From: Rhodococcoides kyotonense
Lineage (GTDB): Bacteria; Actinomycetota; Actinomycetes; Mycobacteriales; Mycobacteriaceae
Length of the DNA: 37,824 nt
Direction: 5' to 3'
Assembly (NCBI RefSeq): GCF_900188125.1
Contig: NZ_FZOW01000034.1
Location: 1-37,824 of the forward strand
Positions 1 through 7,476 of this stretch are shown piece by piece. A model generated the notes under the pieces. It saw only the letters and a program-made list of their open reading frames with translations. It did no database searches and had not been told where the DNA came from. How positions within the stretch are numbered: the stretch's first letter is position 1; every line of letters begins with the position of its first letter. Position numbers and translations under genes: made by a program.

Positions 1-455
1 GTCCGCTTCCCGAACTCCTGCGAATACCGAATCCGCTGAGACGCCCGCGTCCGCGAGATCCGCATCAACACCGCCAACGCATCCGGAACCGACCCGTCGA
101 TCCCGTCCAAACCATGCTGGAGCAGCAGATCCGCGATCAACGTATGCGACAACCCGAACACACTGCGCGACACCGCCTCCATCCGCGTCAGCAACGCCCG
201 ACGATCCGCATTCGAGACCGCGACAGTATCGCGCTCCCGCAACCGCCCCACCGCACCCTCGATGTCCTCGACCACACCCCGCAACTCCGGATCCGCGATC
301 GGCAACACCACACCATCGAGCAACGACCCACCAGCAGAAGCATCAGTAGGCACCGACGAACCAGCAGGCACCGAAGAATCCGGCACCGCGCCACTCAGCA
401 CCGAATCGGCCAACGCCGAATCCGATTCCCCCGCAACGCCATCCCCCGAAAGCAT
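1..455 (-). CDS. DUF222 / 13E12-family HNH endonuclease, N-terminal part
   Basis: The reverse strand opens with ATG at 453-455 and runs off the left edge, giving about 151 residues of the N-terminus. After a low-complexity Ser/Ala/Val/Pro-rich segment (about residues 1-45) comes the DUF222 core, with ADPELRGVVEDIEGAV, a SRSVFGLSHTLIADLLLQHG helix and the end of the visible part, DALAVLMRISRTRASQRIR. This order is typical of the actinobacterial 13E12 repeat family, whose members usually carry an HNH nuclease motif at the C-terminus; that motif would lie outside the window, so nuclease function is inferred. The family is multi-copy in mycobacteria and rhodococci. A LexA-type box lies about 30 bases upstream of the start, suggesting DNA-damage control. 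Family call is secure; exact role is unknown. Confidence 0.82.
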   Translation of the reverse strand, partial: MLSGDGVAGESDSALADSVLSGAVPDSSVPAGSSVPTDASAGGSLLDGVVLPIADPELRGVVEDIEGAVGRLRERDTVAVSNADRRALLTRMEAVSRSVFGLSHTLIADLLLQHGLDGIDGSVPDALAVLMRISRTRASQRIRYSQEFGKR

Positions 456-486
456 GCGACAAGCCTAACCCACAAATCAGCATTTG

Positions 487-502
487 TCGAACATGCTTTC
501 GA
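487..502. promoter_or_regulatory. LexA (SOS) box upstream of the DUF222 gene
   Basis: TCGAAC-ATGC-TTTCGA matches the mycobacterial/actinobacterial SOS box TCGAAC-N4-GTTCGA at 11 of 12 fixed positions. On the reverse strand it is followed by a TAGGCT hexamer about 10 bases before the ATG at 455, so the transcript may be nearly leaderless and the box would cover the -35 region, as expected for repression by LexA. SOS boxes in front of 13E12-family genes are known in Mycobacterium tuberculosis; the assignment here is by pattern only. Confidence 0.6.
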
Positions 503-543
503 ATGCAATCGGATCGGAGCTGAACACTGCGTCAAATCCGCGG

Positions 544-1251
544 CTATCCCGTCGTGAAGGTACGTATCGTGTCGATCTCCAGCGATGCGGGCTTGAACTC
601 GACGAACACCACACCGTGTCCGGAGTCGAAATCAACTGTTGCACTGACGGTTCTGCCCGCAGCGATGAGTTTCCGGAAGGATGCGCCTGGCAGCCCGCTG
701 CCTGCGGATGCGGACTCCAGAGCATCCGAGGCCACTTGCTTTCCCCGGCGACCGACGGATCGAAACCCAGACATGAAACCGAAAACGCCTGATATGCCTT
801 GATTCCCGATCAGCTGTGGCGTCAGGACTGCCGATGCTCGCAGCCCAGCGAGCCCGGCGCCCATCAGCTGCCGAATCATGACGCCGAGTTCCCAGTGCGC
901 GGCGAGCCGGGAGATCTTCAGCGAACCGTCCTCCACGACGAGGTCGTATCGCAGATGCATCGGAACGTTCAAGGTTGCACCCGTGGACATCACGGTCGTC
1001 AGTGACAGATCGCGAACGACGGACATACCGGAGACCACGTCGTTCTCTACGTGGAATTCGATCGTGTTCGGAGCGATGAACGTGTCGTAGAACCGCTCGA
1101 TCTGCTCGCGCCCTCGATGCGGCCGTGATCCGACCGGATCGTTGACGACCCCGTCACGCGTGTACAAATCGACCCATGCGGTGCGGTCGTGCACCGCGAC
1201 GGCAGCAGGTGACCCATTCACGACAGCCAGCAGTTCCTCGGTGGTGAACAC
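544..1251 (-). CDS. NTF2/SnoaL-like domain protein
   Basis: About 235 residues from a GTG at 1249-1251. Residues about 1-125 resemble the SnoaL/ketosteroid-isomerase-like NTF2 fold: TTEELLAVVNGSPAAVAVHD, then WVDLYTRDGVVNDPVG, REQIERFYDTFIAPN and a strand-rich second half ending in HWELGVMIRQLMGAG. NTF2-like domains form a cone-shaped pocket used as an isomerase, dehydratase or binding domain; no substrate can be read here. The last 100 residues are a Gly/Ala-rich tail with two small hydrophobic stretches. The open frame continues upstream to 2109, but that extension is antisense to the LLM gene and lacks family features, so it was cut. No strong ribosome site marks the start. It is divergent from the LLM gene at 1354 and may share its promoter region. 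Confidence 0.72.
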   Translation of the reverse strand: MFTTEELLAVVNGSPAAVAVHDRTAWVDLYTRDGVVNDPVGSRPHRGREQIERFYDTFIAPNTIEFHVENDVVSGMSVVRDLSLTTVMSTGATLNVPMHLRYDLVVEDGSLKISRLAAHWELGVMIRQLMGAGLAGLRASAVLTPQLIGNQGISGVFGFMSGFRSVGRRGKQVASDALESASAGSGLPGASFRKLIAAGRTVSATVDFDSGHGVVFVEFKPASLEIDTIRTFTTG

Positions 1252-1353
1252 ACCATCGAAGCTATATCCAGCACCGAGGTCCAGTCTTGAAATCAGCGAG
1301 ATCGAAAGTGCCCGAAACGGAATCCACCCACCTCGAAGCGGGTTGTCTCTGGC

Positions 1354-2268
1354 ATGACTATCGGAGTAGCGCTGAACACGGTGGACACGGGCAACGCGGT
1401 GGACGACGTCGTCGAGCAGGCGAGGGACGCGTCGACCGCTGGGGTGGGTTCGGTCTGGTTCGGTCAGCGATTCGATTACGACGCAATCACTCTCGCGGGC
1501 ATCGTAGGCCGGGAGGTTCCGGATCTGAAGGTCGGAACGTCGGCGGTGCCGATCTTCGCGCGTCATCCACTGACCGTGCTGTCCCAGGCGCAGACTGTCC
1601 AGGCGGCTACTCAGGGCCGGTTCCAGCTCGGGCTTGCCCTCGGCGCTCCCCAGCTGGTCGAGGGCTCGTTCGGAATTCCGTACGAGAGGCCCGTCGAACT
1701 GGCACGAGAATTTCTGCAGGTCGCGCGCTCGCTCGTCGAGACCGGGACTGCGGATCATCACGGTGAGCTTCTGACCGCGGCGCCGAAATATCCGACGACT
1801 GTGGCCGGGGCAGGTACCGACCTGCCGCTGCTCGTCGCCGCAATGGGTCCCCGCGCGCTCCGCGCGAGTGGAGAGCTCGCCGACGGCATCCTGCCGTTCC
1901 TCGCGGGCCCACGCGTGCTGGAGAACAGCATCGTCCCCCAGGTTCAGAAAGCCGCGGCCGACGCGGGACGGCCACCTGTACGCGTGATCGCGTTCATCGC
2001 GGCCATCGTCACCGACGACGTCGACGCCGGGCGTGCGGCAGCCGAGGAGGCCACGTCCCTGTACGACACCATCCCGTCCTACCAGCGTGTCATCGCGGAC
2101 GAGGGGCACGAACGCGCAGCCGACCTCGTGCTCATCGGCTCCGCGGCGGAAGTCCGCGCAGGCGTTCAGCGGTACTACGACGCCGGAGCGACCGAGGTGG
2201 TACTGACACAGTCCGGCCTTCTGGGTCGTGAGACGCAGCGCGAGACCTGGGCCGCGGTCGCGCGCTGA
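1354..2268 (+). CDS. LLM class F420-dependent oxidoreductase
   Basis: 304 residues, a full-length single-domain TIM barrel of the luciferase-like monooxygenase superfamily. The N-terminal strand MTIGVALNTVD, the LKVGTSAVPIFARHPLTVL segment (about residues 58-77), the QAATQGRFQLGLALGAP loop and the late PLLVAAMGPRALRASGELAD segment are hallmarks of the actinobacterial coenzyme F420-dependent subgroup. Such enzymes move hydride between F420 and a small organic substrate; no substrate is predicted. The gene begins about 100 bases from the divergent NTF2-like gene and its stop is 3 bases from the convergent stop of the metallophosphoesterase. FMN use rather than F420 cannot be excluded from sequence alone. 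Confidence 0.85.
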   Translation: MTIGVALNTVDTGNAVDDVVEQARDASTAGVGSVWFGQRFDYDAITLAGIVGREVPDLKVGTSAVPIFARHPLTVLSQAQTVQAATQGRFQLGLALGAPQLVEGSFGIPYERPVELAREFLQVARSLVETGTADHHGELLTAAPKYPTTVAGAGTDLPLLVAAMGPRALRASGELADGILPFLAGPRVLENSIVPQVQKAAADAGRPPVRVIAFIAAIVTDDVDAGRAAAEEATSLYDTIPSYQRVIADEGHERAADLVLIGSAAEVRAGVQRYYDAGATEVVLTQSGLLGRETQRETWAAVAR

Positions 2269-2271
2269 CGA

Positions 2272-3780
2272 CTATCCGGCGCTGACGGCTCGGGGCACGT
2301 CGGCGCGCAACGTGAAGTCGGTGACGAACTCACCGTCCTGCGGAACGAAACGCCGTCGTGGATCGTAGTTTTCGACGTCGAAGCGGTCCAGCGTAGGTGA
2401 GTGCGTCGTGACGGCCATGGTGCCGCCGTCGAGGTCGAATTGCAGCAGCCGCTGGAAGCCTGCGGTGCGTTCGCCGTCGACCTCGAAGTACTGGTAGTCC
2501 GCGAGCAACTGCACGACGGTCCGGTCGGTGTCTCCGATCTGCCGGTCGACGACCGTAGCCTGCCCGTCGACGTGTCCCGACAGCACCAAGAACACCGAAT
2601 CATGCGGTACGACAAGGCGGTTCCAGATCTGTTGCCCCGAACTGGCGCCGATGTCGCCGAACGCCATCAACTTCTTCTCACCACCCTCGTCGAGGTAGTA
2701 GTGGGTGCCGATGACGACGTTCCGGTCCGGATGATCGTCGAGCACCTGCTCCGCCCACTTCATGACCTTCTCGGGTGGGTTGTATCCGATGTAGAGCATC
2801 AGGAACTTCACCCCGGCGATGTCGACGAGGTCGTAGTGGGCCGAATTGTCCTCGGCCGTGAAGGAATTGCCCCACCACGGCTGATCGCGGTAGCGCTGCG
2901 GACCGAAGTATTCGTTGTAGAGCTCGTGATTCTGCTCGTGCATACCCGGCACGAGTTTGCCGGCGACGTTCCACAGATTGTCGTGGTTGCCGGGCAGCAC
3001 CCCGTGGGGAATTTCCGCGTCCTCCAGGATGGTCATGGCCTTGCTGGCAGCCTCGAATTCGATGCGGGACTGCATATCCGGGCGTCCCGGGCTGATCCAA
3101 CTCTGGATGATGTCGCCGGTGTGCATGCTGTAGTCGATGTCGTACTTCTCGGCGTTGTCGACCGTCCACTGCGTCATGTCGTCGTACACCGTCGGGTCGT
3201 CGCGGGAGACGTACTGAGTATCCGTGATGTGTTGCAACGCAAAGTCGTACGTTCCCGGTTTGGCGAACGACCCATCGGGTGCCGCGTTGTCTTCGGCGAA
3301 CGAGCGGTCCGCGCGCGGACTGTCGACGATCATAACGTCCACCTCGTGACCGATCTTCTCGACACTGGCAGTGAGGTCGATCGCTCCGCCCGGGGTCGAG
3401 GGTTTCGCCGTCGCCACCGCGGGGCCCCAGTCGTCATCGCCGGATCTGCGGACATGCATCGCCAGATCGTTGGAGTTCACGGATGTTCCGGTCCAGGACA
3501 ATTCGGCGGCGGAGACACCCGGCGCGAACGTCACCGTGTAGCGCAGGTAGGGGAACTCGTCCCAACCCGAGGTCCGCGACGACGAGCCCGTGAACTCGTC
3601 TCCGTTCATGACACCCGCCACCATGTCTGCCTCGATCGGCGCGGGTTCGGCCGAAAGGCCCAGGGCGGGAACAGCCGCAGCGGGTGCCTGAGCGGGCACC
3701 TTCGAGGGCCCGGCGACGGCATCGGCCCCGACGAGCGCACACGCGACAAGAAGTGTCCCGACGGTCGATGCGGCTTTCAC
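2272..3780 (-). CDS. Secreted calcineurin-like metallophosphoesterase
   Basis: 502 residues from a GTG at 3778-3780, preceded on the reverse strand by GGTGGA. The N-terminus (Lys, then a Leu/Val/Ala-rich run and AGADAVAG-type small residues by about residue 25) looks like a Sec signal peptide. A beta-rich N-terminal domain (about 45-170) precedes the phosphoesterase domain: ITDTQYV, HTGDII, LPGNHDNLW, a metal-ligand GTHYY and a C-terminal SGHVDG. Canonical metal-site motifs are DxH, GDx2D, GNHD/E and GHxH; here the first reads D-T-Q and the last G-H-V-D, so two histidines are replaced. Probably an exported phosphohydrolase with unknown substrate. It lies 59 bases downstream of the IclR gene on the same strand, separated by a palindromic element. 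Confidence 0.82.
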   Translation of the reverse strand: MKAASTVGTLLVACALVGADAVAGPSKVPAQAPAAAVPALGLSAEPAPIEADMVAGVMNGDEFTGSSSRTSGWDEFPYLRYTVTFAPGVSAAELSWTGTSVNSNDLAMHVRRSGDDDWGPAVATAKPSTPGGAIDLTASVEKIGHEVDVMIVDSPRADRSFAEDNAAPDGSFAKPGTYDFALQHITDTQYVSRDDPTVYDDMTQWTVDNAEKYDIDYSMHTGDIIQSWISPGRPDMQSRIEFEAASKAMTILEDAEIPHGVLPGNHDNLWNVAGKLVPGMHEQNHELYNEYFGPQRYRDQPWWGNSFTAEDNSAHYDLVDIAGVKFLMLYIGYNPPEKVMKWAEQVLDDHPDRNVVIGTHYYLDEGGEKKLMAFGDIGASSGQQIWNRLVVPHDSVFLVLSGHVDGQATVVDRQIGDTDRTVVQLLADYQYFEVDGERTAGFQRLLQFDLDGGTMAVTTHSPTLDRFDVENYDPRRRFVPQDGEFVTDFTLRADVPRAVSAG

Positions 3781-3796
3781 TCCACCGAGATTACCT

Positions 3797-3867
3797 GCGC
3801 CTTCGGCGCCCGTGCGCGCACAGTGACAGCGGAGACCAACTATGCACGCACGGGCGGCGCAGCCGCA
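3797..3867. repeat. Intergenic palindromic element, class A copy 1
   Basis: A small hairpin GCGCC-TTC-GGCGC (3797-3809) runs into a long inverted repeat: arm CCCGTGCGCGCACAGT (3809-3824) and arm ACTATGCACGCACGGG (3839-3854), 14 of 16 complementary, followed by a second small hairpin GCGGC-GCA-GCCGC. The same three-stem plan recurs at 8801-8866 and 25717-25774. The stop codon of the IclR gene (TAG, 3840-3842) falls in the right arm, so its last residues PPVRA are encoded by the element. It probably acts as a terminator or RNA-stabilising structure between the two reverse-strand genes. Confidence 0.8.
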
Positions 3868-4643
3868 GGCAGCGCCTCGGCGACGCGAGTGAGTCGGGCC
3901 GCCGCATCGCGCACTCGCTCGATCTTGTCGGTGAGCGCGTCGCCCTCGAACGCTTCGACGCGCCCGCCGATGCTGATCGACGCCACCGCGGTGCCGTCGC
4001 GGCCCAGGATCGGTGCGGCGACGGCTGCGACACCCTGCAGGTAATCGGAGTTGCTCACCGAATACCCGTTTTCGCGTACAGCATCGAGGTGTTCGGTCAA
4101 TGCGTCGACGTCCGTGAGAGTGCGCTCGGTAAAGGCGGAGAGGTCACGGCGAAACCATCTCTCGCGCAGAGTATTCGAGAAGGCAAGCATCACGATCGGA
4201 CCGGCTGCGGCGTGATACGGCATGACCGATCCGATGTTGATCCCGGCGACGAGGAGCGGATTGTGGCCCTCCAGTCGGTCGATGCACACAGCGCCCTCTT
4301 CGGCGGGAACCATCAAATATGCTGTGTCACCGAAGGTTTCGGCGAGGCTTTCCATGTACGGTCGCGCCGCCGCGCGGATGTCGACTTGTACCAGTGCAGC
4401 CGAGCCGATTTCGAACAACGGCATCGCCACGCGGTACGACCCGTCGGGCGTGCGGTCGACCCAGCCCGCATGAATCAGTGTCGTCATCAGTCGGTGCACG
4501 GTCGTCTTGTTCATACCGCTGGCCGACGTCAAGTCGTTCAAGCTCCAGGTCGGTCGCGCGGCGTCGAAATGCTCGAGCAGGGTGCACGCCTTCAGCACTG
4601 CGCCGACGATGTCGCGGCCTTCGGACTCGATGGGCGCAGCCAT
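3840..4643 (-). CDS. IclR-family transcriptional regulator
   Basis: 267 residues from the ATG at 4641-4643; an AGGAG-type site sits at good spacing, whereas the in-frame GTG six bases upstream is too close to it. The winged helix occupies about residues 10-75 (IVGAVLKACTLLEHFD, then SLNDLTSASGMNKTTVHRLM), followed by the IclR effector-binding domain with AYLMVPAEEGAVCIDRLEG and the PYHAAAGPIVMLAF loop that lines the ligand pocket. IclR proteins are homodimers or tetramers and often regulate the adjacent divergent catabolic operon, here the lyase/LeuCD/MHS genes starting at 4806. The palindrome at 4768-4793 is the likely operator. The C-terminal residues PPVRA and the stop are supplied by a class A palindromic element, so the tail is probably not conserved. 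Confidence 0.9.
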   Translation of the reverse strand: MAAPIESEGRDIVGAVLKACTLLEHFDAARPTWSLNDLTSASGMNKTTVHRLMTTLIHAGWVDRTPDGSYRVAMPLFEIGSAALVQVDIRAAARPYMESLAETFGDTAYLMVPAEEGAVCIDRLEGHNPLLVAGINIGSVMPYHAAAGPIVMLAFSNTLRERWFRRDLSAFTERTLTDVDALTEHLDAVRENGYSVSNSDYLQGVAAVAAPILGRDGTAVASISIGGRVEAFEGDALTDKIERVRDAAARLTRVAEALPAAAPPVRA

Positions 4644-4725
4644 GTTCACTCTCTCCTCGGCTCGGCAGTGTCTCTTCGCGATGGGGCCAGGTCATCATAC
4701 GAACAGCAACCCAGGGGAAGCTGCC

Positions 4726-4754
4726 TTGACATGTGACGACCACCACTCTAGCTT
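4726..4754 (+). promoter_or_regulatory. Probable promoter of the lyase/LeuCD/MHS operon
   Basis: A perfect -35 hexamer TTGACA (4726-4731) is followed after 17 bases by TAGCTT (4749-4754), a fair -10. The predicted start of transcription, about 4761, lies just upstream of the palindrome at 4768, so a bound repressor would block initiation or clearance. Confidence 0.55.
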
Positions 4755-4767
4755 CAATCACGCGATC

Positions 4768-4793
4768 TGCGGAATGCGTTCCGCATTACGGAA
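4768..4793. promoter_or_regulatory. Putative IclR operator (inverted repeats)
   Basis: TGCGGAA-TGCG-TTCCGCA (4768-4785) is an inverted repeat with 7-base arms. A third half-site CGGAA at 4789-4793 makes a second overlapping inverted repeat, TTCCG-CATTA-CGGAA (4779-4793). IclR-family operators are commonly short palindromes with GGAA/TTCC arms, and this one lies between the promoter and the first gene of the operon divergent from iclR-like 3840-4643. Confidence 0.6.
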
Positions 4794-4805
4794 TGGACGG
4801 TGATC

Positions 4806-5681
4806 ATGACAGCAACAACTCCCACCCTCAAGGACCTGACGATGCAGGGCTTGGTCTATGCACCCGGCGTCTGGGACGGGCTGACTGCGCGACTGGCCGA
4901 GCAGGCAGGTTTCAGCGCGCTGTGCGCGTCCGGGTTCGCGGTGTCGGCGTCGCTCGGATTGCCGGACGCCGAGCTGTACACGGCCACGGAGAACCTCCAG
5001 GCAGTACGGACGATCCACGAATCCTCTGCGCTTCCGCTGGTCGCCGACATCGACACCGGGTATGGCAATGCCGTCAACGCGGCCCGCACCGCGTCCAAGT
5101 TCGTCGACGCCGGTGTGCAGGGCATGTTCATGGAAGATCAGGTGTCGCCGAAGTCGTGCCCGATCTGCGTCGGCGACCCCGTCGACCTCATCACGGTCGA
5201 GGAGGCGACCGGCAAGATCCGCGCAGTACGCGACAACATTCCCGACGACGTTCTGCTCATCGCACGTACCGATGCACGAGGCGACGACGCGATCCGCCGA
5301 GCCCAGGCGTACGTGGACGCAGGCGCGGACATGATCATGCCGGTGACGAAGACGTTCGAGACGATCGAGCAGTGGGAGCGTTGCCATGACGAGGTGGGAG
5401 TGCCCCTGATGGCAACGCTGACCGCATCCACGTGGACCGAGCGTGATTTCACGCCCGAGGTGCTCGAGCGAATCGGGGTACGTCTTGCGCTGCTGCCGAC
5501 GCAGATCTTGATGGCGGCGACCGGTGCGGCACGAGAAGCGTTGCGACGCTTGGCCGGTGGCGAGGCGGCCGCGTCGGTCAGCGCCGACGCGTTGCAGCAC
5601 CACGAGTTCGTCGACCTCATCGGCTTTCCCGAGGTCGAGGCGAAACAGCGCAAATATCTACCTGCAGAATCGAATCGGTGA
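4806..5681 (+). CDS. Isocitrate lyase/PEP mutase superfamily C-C lyase
   Basis: 291 residues from ATG 4806, five bases after GGACGG; an in-frame GTG at 4800 is the alternative. The fold is that of 2-methylisocitrate lyase, 2,3-dimethylmalate lyase and oxaloacetase: PGVWDGLTARLAEQAGF near the N-terminus, metal-binding DIDTGYGN (about residue 79-86) and MFMEDQVSPK. The catalytic loop, KRCGH in methylisocitrate and isocitrate lyases, reads K116-S-C118-P-I here: the cysteine is kept but Arg, Gly and His are gone. A different substrate than methylisocitrate is therefore likely. The general chemistry is retro-aldol cleavage of a 2-hydroxy di- or tricarboxylate to a 2-oxo acid (or succinate/glyoxylate type product) plus a carboxylate. 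It is first in an operon whose next two genes are a LeuCD-like hydratase, and its stop overlaps the next start region by four bases. Confidence 0.85.
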   Translation: MTATTPTLKDLTMQGLVYAPGVWDGLTARLAEQAGFSALCASGFAVSASLGLPDAELYTATENLQAVRTIHESSALPLVADIDTGYGNAVNAARTASKFVDAGVQGMFMEDQVSPKSCPICVGDPVDLITVEEATGKIRAVRDNIPDDVLLIARTDARGDDAIRRAQAYVDAGADMIMPVTKTFETIEQWERCHDEVGVPLMATLTASTWTERDFTPEVLERIGVRLALLPTQILMAATGAAREALRRLAGGEAAASVSADALQHHEFVDLIGFPEVEAKQRKYLPAESNR

Positions 5682-6943
5682 CTTTCATGGGTTTCACGAT
5701 GACCGAGAAGATCCTCGCGAGGACGACCGACGCCGACACCGTACGGGCCGGCGAGAATCATGCAGTTCGACCGGCGCGCATGATCGCGTACGACTTCCCC
5801 GGGTACACCGACGTGATGTTCCGCCAGATGCGCGACGACTTCGGCATCGTCTCGCTCGAGGACCCGTCCCGCTACGTCGTCTTCATCGACCACATGTTGA
5901 CGAAGAACAACGACAAAGAGGCCGAAGTACACCAGGTCACGCGGGACTGGTGCGAGTTCTACGGTATCGAACTGCACGAGGGCCGAGGCATCGGACACCA
6001 GCTGACCGCCGAACTGGGACTTGCCGTTCCGGGTGACTTCCTCGTACATTTCGACGGTCACATCAGCGGAATCGGCGCGTTCGGCGCGCTCGGCTGGGGA
6101 ATCCGGCGTGACCTCATCGAGGCATGGGTGTCCGGCAGACTGTACGTCGACATTCCGGCGACGACGCGATTCGACCTCGTCGGCGAGTTCGAGCCCGGTG
6201 TGGACAGTCGAGATCTGGTGCACACCATCATCGATCTCGTCGGCGCCGACGGCTGTGCCCACCAAGTCATGGAATTCGGCGGTCCCGGTGCACGGAAGAT
6301 GAAGATCGACCACCGCCAGGGCCTGTGCGGCATGGCGATGTTCACCGGCGCGGTCTCTGCTCTGTTCGAGCCCGACGACCTCTCGCTCGCCTATGCGAAA
6401 GATGTTGCGCGCGAAAGTTTCACTCCGGTCCATCCCGACGCCGACGCGTCGTACGCAGCGCGGTACACCATCGATCTCGCGACAATCGTGCCGCGCGTCG
6501 TGCAGCCGGGTTCGGCGCGTGCGGCCAACACCAAGACCGCGACCGAGGTATCCGGAACGCCGATCACCAAGGCGTTCATCGGATCCTGTGCCAGTGGGCG
6601 CATCGAGGATCTGCGTGCGGCGGCTCTCGTCCTGGATGGCAGGTCGGTGGCTCCTGGCGTCGAACTGAACATCGTGCCGACGTCGCAGAAAGTGCACGAC
6701 CAGGCCGAGAACGAGGGAATTCTCGACGTATTACGCGCAGCCGGTGCGCACATCGCGGTGTCGAGCTGCGACTTCTGCTTCGGCTACCAGAAACCGCTCC
6801 AGGCCGGTGAGAACTGCATTTCCACTGGTGTGCTCAACATTTCGGGTCGCATGGGCAGTTCCGACGCGAACATCTACATGGGATCGCCGTATACCGTGGC
6901 GGCCAGCGCTGTGGCCGGATCCATCAGGGAGTTCACGTCATGA
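5678..6943 (+). CDS. LeuC-like hydratase large subunit (aconitase superfamily)
   Basis: About 421 residues if the GTG at 5678 (overlapping the previous stop) is used; ATGs at 5687 and 5699 are possible starts. It has the three Fe-S cysteines of the aconitase/isopropylmalate isomerase fold: C304 in GSCASGR, and C364 and C367 in SSCDFCFG. The family motif GICHQV...DSHT appears as GIGHQL (about residue 107) and, further on, HFDGHISG, so active-site Cys/Ser/Thr positions are replaced. Paired with a separate LeuD-like subunit, it should hydrate or isomerise a cis-dicarboxylate in the cytoplasm. Known relatives with separate subunits are isopropylmalate isomerase, homoaconitase and dimethylmaleate hydratase; the last works with a lyase of the family encoded just upstream here. 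It is not leucine biosynthesis: no leuB or leuA is linked. Confidence 0.85.
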   Translation: MTFMGFTMTEKILARTTDADTVRAGENHAVRPARMIAYDFPGYTDVMFRQMRDDFGIVSLEDPSRYVVFIDHMLTKNNDKEAEVHQVTRDWCEFYGIELHEGRGIGHQLTAELGLAVPGDFLVHFDGHISGIGAFGALGWGIRRDLIEAWVSGRLYVDIPATTRFDLVGEFEPGVDSRDLVHTIIDLVGADGCAHQVMEFGGPGARKMKIDHRQGLCGMAMFTGAVSALFEPDDLSLAYAKDVARESFTPVHPDADASYAARYTIDLATIVPRVVQPGSARAANTKTATEVSGTPITKAFIGSCASGRIEDLRAAALVLDGRSVAPGVELNIVPTSQKVHDQAENEGILDVLRAAGAHIAVSSCDFCFGYQKPLQAGENCISTGVLNISGRMGSSDANIYMGSPYTVAASAVAGSIREFTS

Positions 6944-7476
6944 GTGCGTACCCACCCCCGCCCGACATCATCGAAGGCCGCGTCGCGTGGATCTTCGGCG
7001 ACGACTTCGACATCGATCTGGTCGTCGGAGTGTCCAACATCAAGTCCTACGACCCCGACCACCTGCGCAGCGTGTGCATGAAGGCATACGACGAGGGGTT
7101 CGTCGAGCGAGTTCGTCACGGCGACATCATCGTCGGTGGACGTAACTTCGGCTACGGGCATCCGCACTACCCACCGATGGTGGCACTGCGCAACGCGGGG
7201 ATCTCTGCCATTGTGGCAGAGTCGTTTTCACCCGGATTCTGGCGCGGCGAGACCTTCAACGGGATGCCGCTCATCACCGTTCCTGGAGTGTCCACGGCTG
7301 TCGAGACAGGCGACAGTGTGACGCTCGACTGGCGCACGGCGACACTCCACGTCGACGGCGCCCCTCTCGTCGGCGCGCCGCCGAATGCCAGAACCATCCA
7401 GGTCATCGAGGCCGGCGGCTCGTACGAACTTCTCCTGAGAGAACATTCCCTCACTCACCAAGGACAGAACCGATGA
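6940..7476 (+). CDS. LeuD-like hydratase small subunit
   Basis: 178 residues, the swivelling domain of the aconitase superfamily, with start ATG overlapping the large-subunit stop (ATGA). Typical features are EGRVAWIFGDDFDIDLV near the N-terminus, DIIVGGRNFGYGHPHYPP (about 61-78), which corresponds to the GxNFGxGSSRE substrate loop of LeuD, and IVAESFSPGFWRGETFNGMPLI. The canonical GSSRE serine-arginine tip is GHPHY here, so the residues that contact the substrate side chain differ from isopropylmalate isomerase. It must pair with the product of 5678-6943 to make a working hydratase. The gene overlaps the transporter start by four bases, indicating translational coupling. Confidence 0.87.
   Translation: MSAYPPPPDIIEGRVAWIFGDDFDIDLVVGVSNIKSYDPDHLRSVCMKAYDEGFVERVRHGDIIVGGRNFGYGHPHYPPMVALRNAGISAIVAESFSPGFWRGETFNGMPLITVPGVSTAVETGDSVTLDWRTATLHVDGAPLVGAPPNARTIQVIEAGGSYELLLREHSLTHQGQNR

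Noticed and set aside
1252..2109. Upstream extension of the NTF2-like frame
   Set aside because: It runs antisense through the LLM oxidoreductase and is Arg/Asp/Gly-rich with no domain.
2401..4044. Long forward open frame of 547 codons
   Set aside because: It is antisense to the metallophosphoesterase and IclR genes, has no family features and is explained by GC-rich third positions.
5678..7476. leuCD of leucine biosynthesis
   Set aside because: Active-site motifs differ from LeuC/LeuD, and the operon holds an IclR regulator, a lyase and a transporter rather than leuA/leuB.
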